Shown: positions 19,371 through 28,249, numbered from the stretch's first letter. The stretch is DNA of 64,000 nt from B30-G6 sp963701385 (GCA_963701385.1 CAVOZW010000021.1:3405-67404); one strand, 5' to 3'. Notes: a model not told the origin generated them from the sequence alone. A program made the numbers and translations.

Positions 19371-19389
19371 CTAAGCCTAATTAATCATT

Positions 19390-20304
19390 ATGTCACGCAA
19401 ACCCATCGATATATCTCCCTTTCGACATTTGTACCCTTTTGATTCCCATTTCCTGGACATCAACGGGTTCAAGTATCACTATGTGGACGAAGGCGCCGGT
19501 TCACCCGTCATCATGGTTCACGGAAATCCGACCTGGTCATTTTACTATCGGCAGCTCGTTCAGGCACTTTCCCCACAATTCCGGGCCATCGCTTTGGATC
19601 ATATCGGTTGCGGCTTGTCCGACAAACCCCCTGCAGATACATACGATTACACCCTTGACCGCCGGATCAGCGATCTGGAGCAATTCATCCGTCATTTGGC
19701 GTTAAAGGACAAATTGACGCTGGTGCTTCACGATTGGGGCGGCATGATCGGCATGGCTTTTGCCCTCAGGCACTTGGACAGGCTAGATAAGATAATCCTG
19801 TTCAACAGCGCAGCTTTTTTCCCACCCCGGGGCCGTTCCCTGCCCTTGAGGTTGAAGCTGCTTCGACATGTCAAACCCTTTGCAAGGGTGGCGGTTCTGG
19901 GATGCAACGCTTTTGTCCGCAGTGCCCTGTTCATGGCAACGGCCAAAAGATTGTCACGGGACGTGCGATCCGGGTTATTGGCGCCTTATAATTGCTGGCA
20001 GAATCGAATTGCAACCCTCAAGTTCGTGGAAGACATCCCTCTCACACCGGATGATCCAAGTTTTGAGACGGTGAAAAGGGTACAGAGCGAATTGCATCTG
20101 CTCAGAAAAATACCCATGCTTATCTGTTGGGGTATGAAAGACTTTGTCTTTACCAAGGAGTATCTCGTTGAATGGCGTCATCGTTTTCCAGACGCCCGAG
20201 TGCATACCTTCGAGGATGCCGGTCATTATGTTCTGGAGGATGCCGCAGAGACGGTCATTGACCACATCCGTCAATTCATGCTAAAAGACAGCGTAGAAAA
20301 ATGA
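19390..20304 (+). CDS. oleB: OleB: beta-lactone decarboxylase (haloalkane-dehalogenase-like hydrolase)
   Basis: A 304-residue alpha/beta hydrolase of the haloalkane dehalogenase group. The oxyanion motif HGNPTWS has Asn46, the nucleophile is Asp115 in LVLHDWGGMIG, an acidic residue is Asp251 in GMKDFVF and the catalytic His is His279 in DAGHYVLED. Aspartate rather than serine as nucleophile fits OleB, which opens the cis-beta-lactone made by OleC and releases CO2 and a cis-alkene. In many bacteria OleB is fused to OleC. Here they are separate genes 37 nt apart. A dehalogenase role is unlikely given the neighbours. An 8-bp repeat array precedes the start. Confidence 0.9.
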   Translation: MSRKPIDISPFRHLYPFDSHFLDINGFKYHYVDEGAGSPVIMVHGNPTWSFYYRQLVQALSPQFRAIALDHIGCGLSDKPPADTYDYTLDRRISDLEQFIRHLALKDKLTLVLHDWGGMIGMAFALRHLDRLDKIILFNSAAFFPPRGRSLPLRLKLLRHVKPFARVAVLGCNAFVRSALFMATAKRLSRDVRSGLLAPYNCWQNRIATLKFVEDIPLTPDDPSFETVKRVQSELHLLRKIPMLICWGMKDFVFTKEYLVEWRHRFPDARVHTFEDAGHYVLEDAAETVIDHIRQFMLKDSVEK

Positions 20305-20341
20305 GTGATAACTTAAAATCTGACACCTTGGTTTATTATCT

Positions 20342-22009
20342 ATGCCCGATGCATTTTCAGACGATAAAACGGTAAACGTGGCTTCCCTGCTTCGAGAAAT
20401 GGCGCTCAGGCAGCCCTACACGCGGGCGGTGGTTTGCCCGCTGCGACAGAACCGGGACAAAAGAATCGCCTACACGCACCTCACCTTCAGACAGCTGGAC
20501 AGGGAGTCGGATTGCTTGGCGCGCGGCCTCCTTCGCCATGGTATCAAGCGCGGAACCCGGACCATTCTGATGGTAAAGCCAAGCCTCGAATTTTTTGCCC
20601 TGATCTTTGCCCTTTTCAAAGCCGGCGCGGTGCCCGTGGTGGTGGATCCGGGTATGGGAATCAAGCGAATGCTCAACTGTCTGTCAGAGAGCAAGGCCAC
20701 CGCTTTTATCGGCATACCCCTGGCCCAGGCATTGCGTGTGTTCGCCCCGCGCTATTTCCAAACAATAAATGTATCCATAACGGTCGGCAAGCGATGGTTT
20801 TGGGGCGGTCTCAGGTTCGAGGATCTTCGTCGAACACCCTGGAAACCGCTTCCCATGGCAAATACCCAGCAGGACGAAACAGCAGCGATTCTCTTTACCA
20901 CCGGCAGCACCGGCCCGGCCAAGGGCGTTGTCTATACCCACGGCATCTTCGATGCCCAGGTTCGACATATCAAAGCCAGATTTGACATTGCTCCCGGGGA
21001 AATCGATTTGCCGACATTCCCCTTGTTTGCACTGTTCGATCCAGCCCTGGGAATGACCGCCGTGATCCCCGACATGGACCCCACCAAACCGGCGCAGGTG
21101 AACCCTGAGCGCATCATCGAGCTGATTCTGAACCATGGTGTAACCAATATGTTTGCATCGCCGGCACTGCTCAATCGAGTCGGGCGCTACGGCCGAAGGC
21201 ACAACATCAAGCTGCCCTCATTGAAACGCGTCATTTCGGCCGGTGCACCGGCATTGCCCGAAAATCTCGAGCGTTTCAGTCATATGCTGGAACCGGAAAC
21301 CGAAATATTTCCAGGGTATGGAGCCACCGAAGCCATGCCTGTGTCTGTCATGGGAAGTCATGAAATATTACAAAAGACGCGCCAGTTGAGTGAACAGGGA
21401 TATGGGATATGTGTCGGTCGGGTCTTGCCGGGTCTGAAAGTACGCATCATCCGCATCAGTGACGATGCAATCCCGCAGTGGTCCGATGATCTGGTGCTTC
21501 CGGACGGTGAAATCGGTGAGATCACGGTCAAAGGTGATCTGGTAACCCATCGCTATTTTGAAAGGAAACGGGATGACTTATTTTCCAAGATACAAGATAG
21601 CACCCGTATGTGGCACCGCATGGGAGATCTTGGCTGGATCGATACGGAAAAACGACTCTGGTTTTGCGGAAGGAAAAGCCACCGCATCATAACACCGACC
21701 CAGACATTGTTTACCATTCCTTGCGAGGCGATTTTTAATCGCCATGCGCACGTTTTCAGAAGTGCCTTGGTGGGGGTAAGACCACGGCCCAAGCAAAAAC
21801 CGGTTATATGCATTGAACTGGAAAAGACCGGCCAGAAGAAAAACAAACGCAAGATTACCGAAGAACTGCTGGAACTCGCCAAAACGTCCGTCCTCACCCA
21901 GGATATCGATACCATTCTATATCACAAGGCATTTCCAGTGGACATACGGCACAATTCAAAAATATTCCGTGAGAAGCTGGCGATCTGGGCCGCAGCCAGG
22001 GTGCGGTGA
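20342..22009 (+). CDS. oleC: OleC: AMP-dependent beta-lactone synthetase
   Basis: A 555-residue member of the ANL adenylate-forming superfamily. The phosphate-binding loop is at about residues 183-195 (ILFTTGSTGPAKGV), followed by PGYGATEAMP, a GDLGWID core motif and a C-terminal NSKIFREKLA segment with the catalytic Lys region. OleC activates the 2-alkyl-3-hydroxyacid and cyclises it to a beta-lactone instead of forming a CoA thioester. The length and the gene order between oleB and oleD support this over an acyl-CoA ligase. The start follows oleB by 37 nt. Confidence 0.9.
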   Translation: MPDAFSDDKTVNVASLLREMALRQPYTRAVVCPLRQNRDKRIAYTHLTFRQLDRESDCLARGLLRHGIKRGTRTILMVKPSLEFFALIFALFKAGAVPVVVDPGMGIKRMLNCLSESKATAFIGIPLAQALRVFAPRYFQTINVSITVGKRWFWGGLRFEDLRRTPWKPLPMANTQQDETAAILFTTGSTGPAKGVVYTHGIFDAQVRHIKARFDIAPGEIDLPTFPLFALFDPALGMTAVIPDMDPTKPAQVNPERIIELILNHGVTNMFASPALLNRVGRYGRRHNIKLPSLKRVISAGAPALPENLERFSHMLEPETEIFPGYGATEAMPVSVMGSHEILQKTRQLSEQGYGICVGRVLPGLKVRIIRISDDAIPQWSDDLVLPDGEIGEITVKGDLVTHRYFERKRDDLFSKIQDSTRMWHRMGDLGWIDTEKRLWFCGRKSHRIITPTQTLFTIPCEAIFNRHAHVFRSALVGVRPRPKQKPVICIELEKTGQKKNKRKITEELLELAKTSVLTQDIDTILYHKAFPVDIRHNSKIFREKLAIWAAARVR

Positions 22010-22038
22010 ATGGCGCCGAAGGTTTTTTTAGGGGTGCA

Positions 22039-22052
22039 GGGGGCTTGCCCCC
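22039..22052. repeat. GC-rich hairpin in the oleC-oleD gap
   Basis: GGGGGC and GCCCCC pair around two T residues, next to a T-run upstream. Similar GGGCTTGCCC-type stems occur at the ends or starts of other genes (near 6006, 34913 and 61990). With no T-run directly after it on the plus strand it is not a clear terminator, and oleD probably still belongs to the same transcript. Confidence 0.45.
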
Positions 22053-22094
22053 GCGGTTGTTCTTTCGATATATTTTGATGGGGATTAACCATAA

Positions 22095-23132
22095 ATGATG
22101 TCGACAATGGCGGTCAATATTTCTTCTCTGAAAAACGCACGGGTTCTGGTGACGGGCGGCGGTGGGTTTTTGGGCCAAGCGATTATCAGGCGCCTGTTGG
22201 CTTACACGCCAACAATCCGCTCCTTGAGCCGCAACCGCTATCCGGAACTCGATGCGCTCGGCGTCACGCAGGTACAAGGGGATATCAGTGATCCGCTTGC
22301 AGTGAAACAGGCCTGTCAGGACCGGGATATCGTCTTTCATGTGGCGGCAAAAACCGGTGGCATGTGGGGTCCCTATCGAGGATTTTATGAGACCAATGTT
22401 GTCGGTACCCGTCACATGCTAGAAACGTGTCAACAGCAAGGCCTTCGCTATTTGGTTTTTACCAGTTCGCCCAGTGTGGTCTATGACGGGGATGCCGATG
22501 TGATGGGTGTGGACGAGTCCGCCCCCTACCCCGAGCGCTATCAAACCTATTATCAGGAAACCAAAGCCATTGCAGAGCGCCTGGTCGTTCAGGCTTCGGC
22601 ACCCCCCTCTCTCAACACCATCGTGCTGAGACCCCACCTGATCTGGGGACCGGGCGACACACATTTTGTGCCTAGAATTATCAAACAGGCCAAATCACTC
22701 AGACGGGTCGGTGACGGGAAAAATCGCATCGATACCACCTACATCGAGAATGCCGCCCAGGCGCATATCCTTGCGGCTGAAAGATTACTCGAAAACAGTC
22801 GCCTTTCTGGCAACATCTATTTTATCAGCCAGGGAGAGCCCGTTTATTTGTGGGACATGGTCAATCATATTCTGGCAGCTGCCGGGAAAAAACCGGTCAC
22901 CAAGACGATACCCCGGCGTCTGGCCTATGCCATCGGCTGGCTTATGGAAGGACTTTACAAGGGCTTAAACATTCGATCCGAGCCCCGAATGACACGTTTT
23001 CTTGCCAACGAACTGGCACGGCATCACTGGTTCGACATCAGCGCCGCCAGAAAAGATCTGGGTTATGTGCCGGAGGTGTCCATGGTTGACGGATTGAAGC
23101 AACTCAAAACATGGATGGAAACATGCAATTGA
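22095..23132 (+). CDS. oleD: OleD: NAD(P)-dependent 2-alkyl-3-ketoacid reductase
   Basis: A 345-residue extended short-chain dehydrogenase of the 3-beta-hydroxysteroid dehydrogenase group. The Rossmann glycine motif is TGGGGFLG at residues 20-27, and the catalytic pair is Tyr153 and Lys157 in YYQETKA, with a preceding TSSPSVVY strand supplying the Ser. OleD reduces the OleA product to the 2-alkyl-3-hydroxyacid. The next gene starts inside its last codons. The start at 22095 has only a weak ribosome site (GATGGGG some 15 nt upstream). An internal ATG (22110) is also possible. Confidence 0.9.
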   Translation: MMSTMAVNISSLKNARVLVTGGGGFLGQAIIRRLLAYTPTIRSLSRNRYPELDALGVTQVQGDISDPLAVKQACQDRDIVFHVAAKTGGMWGPYRGFYETNVVGTRHMLETCQQQGLRYLVFTSSPSVVYDGDADVMGVDESAPYPERYQTYYQETKAIAERLVVQASAPPSLNTIVLRPHLIWGPGDTHFVPRIIKQAKSLRRVGDGKNRIDTTYIENAAQAHILAAERLLENSRLSGNIYFISQGEPVYLWDMVNHILAAAGKKPVTKTIPRRLAYAIGWLMEGLYKGLNIRSEPRMTRFLANELARHHWFDISAARKDLGYVPEVSMVDGLKQLKTWMETCN

Positions 23133-23653
23133 CAGACCTGCTGCCGGTAGACGAATGGATGAAGCTGGAGAAAGAGATCCATGCACGATATGGGTTGGAC
23201 ACCAATGTGTTCAACACGGACGGTATCCGGATTACACCTTATAAATCATGGGTGAACCGGATATGCCCCGCGATCAAGGCCACCGATAAGGGGCAAAGCT
23301 TTATTTGCGCAGTGGCGCACATGAACCTGGCTGTCATGGCCCGCAACAGCGGGCAGACGGTTGTCGAGGAGTGCGATGCCGGTATCGTCAAGATTGTGGT
23401 CCCGATATTTGTTGGCGATACGTTTGTCGGCGCTGTGGGAGCGTGTGGGAAATGCCTGGACGAAGGTGAGGTTGACGCATTTCTGATCAACAAGGTTACC
23501 GGGATCGCTGAAGAAAAAGTGGAAAGCCTGTCACAGAACATCGAGCGAATATCCGCTGAAACCATCACCACATTTACCGCAGACGTGGAAGCGAAAATTC
23601 AGCAGATCGTTCAAGCATTTGAGGCGGATGATACACCCGGGCTAACAGGATAA
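23111..23653 (+). CDS. stand-alone PocR-domain sensor protein
   Basis: The 180-residue protein is one PocR ligand-binding domain: LTDLLPVDEWMKLEKEIHA start, NRICPAIKATDKGQSFIC, EECDAGIVKIVVPIFVGD, GAVGACGKCLDEGEVD, then helices to the C-terminus. Cys52, 66, 88, 112 and 115 could bind a metal or thiol ligand. No HTH, GGDEF or kinase domain is attached. PocR domains were predicted to sense simple hydrocarbon derivatives in signalling proteins. The start (23111, or 23123) overlaps the end of oleD by 22 or 10 bp, implying translational coupling. The 3' end overlaps the convergent ABC ATPase gene by 12 bp. It may act as a soluble sensor or binding protein with a partner elsewhere. Confidence 0.85.
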   Translation: MDGNMQLTDLLPVDEWMKLEKEIHARYGLDTNVFNTDGIRITPYKSWVNRICPAIKATDKGQSFICAVAHMNLAVMARNSGQTVVEECDAGIVKIVVPIFVGDTFVGAVGACGKCLDEGEVDAFLINKVTGIAEEKVESLSQNIERISAETITTFTADVEAKIQQIVQAFEADDTPGLTG

Positions 23654-24424
23654 CAGGGTTTCGTCTTTGAGCGTCGAACCGAATCGCTTGACGGCCTCTT
23701 CCACCGTAAAGGATTCTTTTTCTGTGCCACGGATGTCCAGTTGCACTTTGCCGCCATGCAACATGATCAGACGATTTCCATATTTGATGGCCTGTTCCAT
23801 GTTGTGGGTCACCATGATGGCAGTGAGCTGATGCAGGTCGATGATTTCTGCCGTCAGGGTCATTACCCGAACGGCGGTCTTGGGATCGAGCGCAGCGGTG
23901 TGTTCGTCCAACAGCAGCAGTTTGGGGAGCGACAGGGTTGCCATCAGGAGCGTCAAGGACTGGCGTTGACCACCGGAAAGAAGGTTCACTGTCTGCTTCA
24001 AACGGTCCTCCAGACCCAATTTCATCTGTTTCAACAATCGAACGTAGTGCTCACGGCGGCTGCGCGTAACGCCCCACCGCAAGGTTCTCGCTTTTCCGCG
24101 CAGATCGGCCATCCCGAGATTTTCCTCGATACTCATCGAGGCAGCCGTTCCCATGAGCGGATCCTGAAAAATACGACCTAGATAGATTGCGCGTTTATAT
24201 TCCGGAAGACGGGTAACATTCAGTCCATCGATGAAAATATCGCCTTGATCCGGCAGGCAGGTTCCGGAGATCAGATTCAACAGGGTGGTCTTTCCCGCAC
24301 CATTGCTGCCGATAACGGTGACAAAATCGCCTTTGCCCAGGGAGATATCGATATCGTCAATGGCGGCTTTTTCATCCGGAGTCCCGGCATTGAATACTTT
24401 CCTGACACCTTTCAATTCCAGCAT
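23642..24424 (-). CDS. ABC transporter ATP-binding protein (TrpX/YtrB-like importer)
   Basis: A 260-residue ABC ATPase with Walker A GSNGAGKTTLLN, Q-loop GRIFQDPL, signature LSGGQRQSLTLL, Walker B LLLLDEHTAALD and the switch His in MVTHNM. The sequence is of the type paired with ABC_sub_bind (PF04392) substrate-binding proteins. Its start overlaps the permease stop by one base (TAATG), so the two are translationally coupled. It powers uptake of a small substrate, with aromatic amino acids or similar as candidates. It is convergent with the PocR gene. Confidence 0.9.
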   Translation of the reverse strand: MLELKGVRKVFNAGTPDEKAAIDDIDISLGKGDFVTVIGSNGAGKTTLLNLISGTCLPDQGDIFIDGLNVTRLPEYKRAIYLGRIFQDPLMGTAASMSIEENLGMADLRGKARTLRWGVTRSRREHYVRLLKQMKLGLEDRLKQTVNLLSGGQRQSLTLLMATLSLPKLLLLDEHTAALDPKTAVRVMTLTAEIIDLHQLTAIMVTHNMEQAIKYGNRLIMLHGGKVQLDIRGTEKESFTVEEAVKRFGSTLKDETLLSC

Positions 24425-25326
24425 TATATGCCTCTCAGGTGCAACTTGCTCTCCTTTTCTTTCTTCAGGGCAGGAATCCCCAGAGCCAGAATGACCATGA
24501 TACCGGTGGCCATCTTTAAATCAGTGGGAGCAAGTCCCAACCGCAGGCCCATTGAAATGATCAGTTTGTAGATGATGGATCCGACGACGGCCGCAAGGGT
24601 CATACGCTGGACAGTTCGTGTTTTAACGAGGGTTTCCCCGATAATGATCGCTGCAAGTGCGGATACGATCATACCGATACCCATACCGACATCTGCAAAA
24701 CCCTGATCCTGCGAGACCAGGGCGCCGGACAAAGCGACGAAGGCGTTGGAAATGCCCAACCCCAGGACGGTCATGCGGTCCGTGTCCACCCCTAGTGTGC
24801 GAATCATCTGTTCGTTGTCACCAGTGGCCCGCATGGCGAATCCAAGCTGGGTGTGCAGAAAGAGATCCAGGAGTATCTTCATCACAATGGTCACGATGAG
24901 AAAAAAGAGGATAATGGGGATAAAGCGGTTGATATCCAGATTTTCCAGGGGTGTCAGGATCGTGTCGACGGTCAATAACTGAATATTGGAGCGCCCCATG
25001 ATGCGCAGATTGATGGAATACAGCATGGTCATCATCAAAATGCCGGCCAGCAGGCTGTTTATTTTCAGACGGGTATTGAGAATACCCGTACAACAGCCTG
25101 CCACAAATCCGCTCACAACAGCAATGAGAATGCTGAGAAATGGTGAAACACCTTCTACGATCAAGCGAGCGGCTACGGCTCCTCCCAGGGCAAAGCTCCC
25201 GTCCACCGTCAAGTCCGGAAATGCCAGAATTCGAAAGCTGATAACGATGCCCAATGCTACCAGCGCATAGGCCAGGCCCAATTCCAGGGATACCGGTACA
25301 ATTCTCAAAAAACCATCGAAAAACAT
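24424..25326 (-). CDS. ABC transporter permease (branched-chain/TrpX-like)
   Basis: A 300-residue integral membrane protein with about eight hydrophobic segments and the BPD_transp_2 pattern (FRILAFPDLTVDGSFALGGA, GFAMRATGDNEQMIRTLGVD, LSGALVSQDQGFADVGMGIG). Families with FPDLTVDGSFxLG pair with PF04392 binding proteins in presumed tryptophan/tyrosine-type importers. It lies between the binding-protein gene and the ATPase gene and forms one leftward operon with them. The substrate cannot be read from the sequence. Confidence 0.9.
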   Translation of the reverse strand: MFFDGFLRIVPVSLELGLAYALVALGIVISFRILAFPDLTVDGSFALGGAVAARLIVEGVSPFLSILIAVVSGFVAGCCTGILNTRLKINSLLAGILMMTMLYSINLRIMGRSNIQLLTVDTILTPLENLDINRFIPIILFFLIVTIVMKILLDLFLHTQLGFAMRATGDNEQMIRTLGVDTDRMTVLGLGISNAFVALSGALVSQDQGFADVGMGIGMIVSALAAIIIGETLVKTRTVQRMTLAAVVGSIIYKLIISMGLRLGLAPTDLKMATGIMVILALGIPALKKEKESKLHLRGI

Positions 25327-25400
25327 CCTGTCACCAAGTAGATAACCGGGGCCAAAGGACCCAGCACTGATTTATAGTGATTGTCATAATAACGTTCCGA

Positions 25401-26394
25401 CTATGGTTTAATAACCTGCCCCTGCTCGTCCCAAAGTTTATCGGATGCTTTTTCGATAAGCGTCAGCGGGAGTTTGAGACCCTGTTGTTTGGCATGTTTC
25501 AGACTGACCCAGAGTGTGTAGCCTGAGGCAAGACCCGCAGGAACCTGACCGGGATCTTGACCTTTGAGTATCTGGGCGGCTTTCTTCCCGGCGGTATACC
25601 CGATCTTGAAGTAATCGAGCCCATAAGCGGCAACGGCGCCTCTGGCCGTGCTGTCACGATCACCGGCAAAAAGAGGAATACTGTTTTCATTGCATACCTT
25701 GGTAATGGACTCGAAGGCCGAAACCGCTGTATTGTCCGAAGTGATGTGGATGGCATCAACACGTCCTACCAGGCTCTGGGCTGCCTGCAACACCTCTGAG
25801 CTGTTGGATATATGGGCCTCCACCAGAGTGCCACCCATTTTTTCGACCGCGGATTTCATTTCCTGAATATGAAATGTCACGTTGACATCGCCGGGGTTGT
25901 AAATGGTTCCCCACCGTTTGGCATAGGGCACCAGATCCTGGTACATTCTGCACTGCAGCTCGATAGGCCATCGGTCACTGACGCCCGTCACATGGGTACC
26001 GGTGGGGCCGAGCTTTGGCACGATACCGGTGGCGACAGGATCGGTCACGGATGAAAACACAATCGGGATGGTTTTTGATATTTTTACCGAAGCCTGGGCA
26101 TTGGGTGTGCTGATGGCGTGAATCAGATTGACCTTGTCATCTTCGAATTTCCTAGCGATGATGGCACAATTCGGTTGTTCGCCCTGAGCGTTCTGTCGAT
26201 CAATGGTGATGTTCTGTCCCTCGATGAATCCTTCCTCTTCCAGGGCGGCTTTGAAACCCTTGGAATCGTTGTCCAGGGCCGGATGCGAAACAATCTGTGC
26301 TTCCCCGATGCGAATCATCTCGGCCGACAGCGGCCAGTGGCAGTACCAGACTGATGATTGCAAAAATACACCACAAACAAGTTATTCTTTTCAT
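25401..26394 (-). CDS. ABC transporter substrate-binding protein (PF04392), one frameshift at the signal peptide
   Basis: The mature part (25401-26325) is intact: IRIGEAQIVSHPALD, SVKISKTIPIVFSSVTDPVATG, GVSDRWPIELQCRMYQDLVP, ITSDNTAVSAFESI and YFKIGYTAGKKAAQILKG are ABC_sub_bind signatures. The signal peptide is in another frame: ATG at 26394, residues TCLWCIFAIISLVLPLAA, so a one-base indel near 26325-26335 separates it from the mature domain. Without repair the protein would stay cytoplasmic. As written the in-frame start (26363) gives an improbable N-terminus. It is the first gene of the three-gene importer operon, with 74 bp to the permease. Confidence 0.85.
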
Positions 26395-26493
26395 CTGTTC
26401 ATCTCCCTCTTTTTTGGGTTCAAAGTATTTACTGATTGTAAAATACTAATAAAGCCGTTAATATCTAGACACGATCAGTTGTAAACATTTAAG

Positions 26494-26728
26494 ATTCTTC
26501 TCTCAATTAGGAGAAAGGGTTCAGGGAGTCCAGGATTCAGTGATTTGATCATCGCTTTTAGCATTCTCTCGACATCCCCGATCTTTTCTCTTAATTCTTG
26601 AAGTCCTTACATATATCCAAAACAAAGTTTATACGCTTTTTCCCAGACTTTTAACTCTTTATAATTCTTAAGCATTCAGCTGATGCCTCACTTCATCTCA
26701 CTCGAACCCTGGACCCCTGGAATCCTTA
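26494..26728 (-). repeat. dispersed repeat R1: internally deleted four-helix-bundle gene
   Basis: On the minus strand an ATG at 26675 opens NYKELKVWEKAYKLC, the N-terminus of an S23-type four-helix-bundle protein, then jumps to LQELREKIGDVERMLKAMIK, its C-terminal helix, with a frame break between. Flanks repeat short blocks (TCCAGGGTTCGAGTGAGATG and GGGTTCAGGGAGTCCAGGAT with TCTCAATTAGGAGA). Copies occur at 39452-39614 and 41706-41920. This fills the 437-bp gap before the methyltransferase gene. Confidence 0.7.
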
Positions 26729-26812
26729 AAACAATCAGAACGTAATTATGAGAATCACTATAACCGCAACAAAAAGATAACTGCATCTTTTAAAGCGGCA
26801 GCGCCGCGTTTC

Positions 26813-26835
26813 ATGACATCGCGTTGCGATGTCAT
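26813..26835 (-). terminator. palindrome overlapping the methyltransferase stop codon
   Basis: ATGACATCGC and GCGATGTCAT form perfect 10-bp arms around GTT, and the TGA stop of the minus-strand gene lies inside the right arm. No T-run follows closely. A second GC stem (GCGGC/GCCGC near 26796-26808) is just beyond. A factor-dependent or processed 3' end is possible. Confidence 0.4.
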
Positions 26836-27713
26836 TTGCCGATGCTTGTGACAATTTCTTTGACGAACGCAGCGTTGGTTCCACAGCAACCTCCCACCAT
26901 GTCAGCCCCAGCATCGATGATGCGCTTGATATCGGCCGCAAACTGCGCTGGCGTCTGTTCGTAAATGATGACGTCATCTTTTTGAACCGGGTTGCCGGCG
27001 TTGGGTTGAATCAAAATAGGTTTGCTTGTGGCCTTGCGCAGTTCACGCGTGAGTTCGATGATATCGCTGCTGCCGAGGGTGCAATTAGAGGCCACGACAT
27101 CCGCGCCATTTTCTGCCAAGGTTGCCGCACATTGTTCAATGGTTTCACCCATCATGGTGAAGAAACCATTGGGTGTTTTGTTGAAAGTAATGCCGGCAAT
27201 GACAGGGATATCGCCGGCGCGTTTGGCGCCCTTTAGCGCTGCCGTTGCTTCATCGAGCGAAAACATGGTTTCGATGCTGATGATGTCGGCACCACCTTTG
27301 ATGAGTGCCGAGGCCTGGAAAAAGAAAGCTTCTTCCAACAGTTCAACCGTGGCCTCACCCATGGGCTTGAGCATCTCTCCGGTTGGCCCGATGTCGCCGG
27401 CCACAAATGCGTTCTTCGGACACACGCGCTTGGCCAGCTTGACTGCCGCCAGGTTGATCGCTTCCATTTGATCGGCGTGTCCCTTTGTGCCGAGCTTGAG
27501 TGCCGTACCGCCAAAGGTGTTGGTGTGGACGACGTCGGCGCCGGCATCAAAATATTGCTGGTAAATACCCATGACAACATTCGGTCGTTCAAGATTCCAC
27601 ATCTCTGGAACACCACCGGGGGGAAGGCCGGCTTCCAGCAGCATGGTACCCATGGCGCCGTCAAAGAAAACGATCCTGTCGCTCACCAGCCGCATAAATA
27701 AATTTTCAATCAT
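26832..27713 (-). CDS. homocysteine S-methyltransferase family protein
   Basis: Start set at 27713, because AGGAGTT lies 9 nt upstream. A longer frame to 27743 lacks a site. The 293-residue protein is a homocysteine-binding barrel: FDGAMGTMLLEAGL, VVHTNTFGGTALKLG, GDIGPTGEMLKP, and zinc ligands in ASNCTLGS and GGCCGTN. It is as short as the N-terminal module of MetH, with no folate, cobalamin or activation domain. It likely accepts a methyl group from a corrinoid protein or S-methyl compound, making methionine, or supplies the homocysteine-type domain for a split MetH. No partner is in the window. Confidence 0.85.
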   Translation of the reverse strand: MIENLFMRLVSDRIVFFDGAMGTMLLEAGLPPGGVPEMWNLERPNVVMGIYQQYFDAGADVVHTNTFGGTALKLGTKGHADQMEAINLAAVKLAKRVCPKNAFVAGDIGPTGEMLKPMGEATVELLEEAFFFQASALIKGGADIISIETMFSLDEATAALKGAKRAGDIPVIAGITFNKTPNGFFTMMGETIEQCAATLAENGADVVASNCTLGSSDIIELTRELRKATSKPILIQPNAGNPVQKDDVIIYEQTPAQFAADIKRIIDAGADMVGGCCGTNAAFVKEIVTSIGK

Positions 27714-27856
27714 TCGTGAACTCCTGATAACATCGTGTAACAATTTTATTGCTACCTGGGTTGAGCGATTGTCGAAATTCTTAAAAGAGGAGTTAAATCA
27801 TGGCGCCCAACACCGGCAGGGCGTGAAAAGACCATGCATGTATGTATCGATGGACA

Positions 27857-28249
27857 TTATTTAACCGTGACAACCGGGCAGAGCGCCTTTAAAATGATAT
27901 ATTGAGCTGTCGAACCAAATACAATTTTTTCCACCTTGGACCGGCGTTTGATTCCGATGATGATCTCATCAATCTTCTGCTCTTCAGCGAAGTGAAGCAG
28001 ATCTTCTCCAGCGGATAGACCCCTGATCAGCAGGTGGGATTCACATGGAACACCTTCACCGGTCACAATGTTTTTTTCATATTCAAGATCCAGTTCTGCC
28101 TTTTGGATATCCTTTCGATCCGATTCTGTGCCCTTTACCATCGATGTGACAATGGCGACGGATGCGCCAAAGGCCTGAGCATGCTCAGTGGCCAGTCGAA
28201 CTGCCTCTTTGGATGAATTAGAACCATCAAAGCAAACCATAATTTTCAT
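27857..28249 (-). CDS. universal stress protein (UspA family)
   Basis: Start chosen at 28249, where AGGAG is 6-10 nt upstream. An earlier ATG at 28276 has no site. The 130-residue protein begins KIMVCFDGSNSSKEAVRLA and ends with the ATP-binding pattern GIKRRSKVEKIVFGSTAQYI, G-x2-type loop plus GST, so it is an ATP-binding Usp. Typical roles are stress survival and redox or energy response. It is monocistronic, with a 321-bp upstream gap that contains a small dispersed element at 28477-28550 and nothing else recognised. Confidence 0.88.
   Translation of the reverse strand: MKIMVCFDGSNSSKEAVRLATEHAQAFGASVAIVTSMVKGTESDRKDIQKAELDLEYEKNIVTGEGVPCESHLLIRGLSAGEDLLHFAEEQKIDEIIIGIKRRSKVEKIVFGSTAQYIILKALCPVVTVK

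Noticed and set aside
19390..20304. Haloalkane dehalogenase
   Set aside because: Motifs would fit, but position between oleA and oleC makes OleB far more likely.
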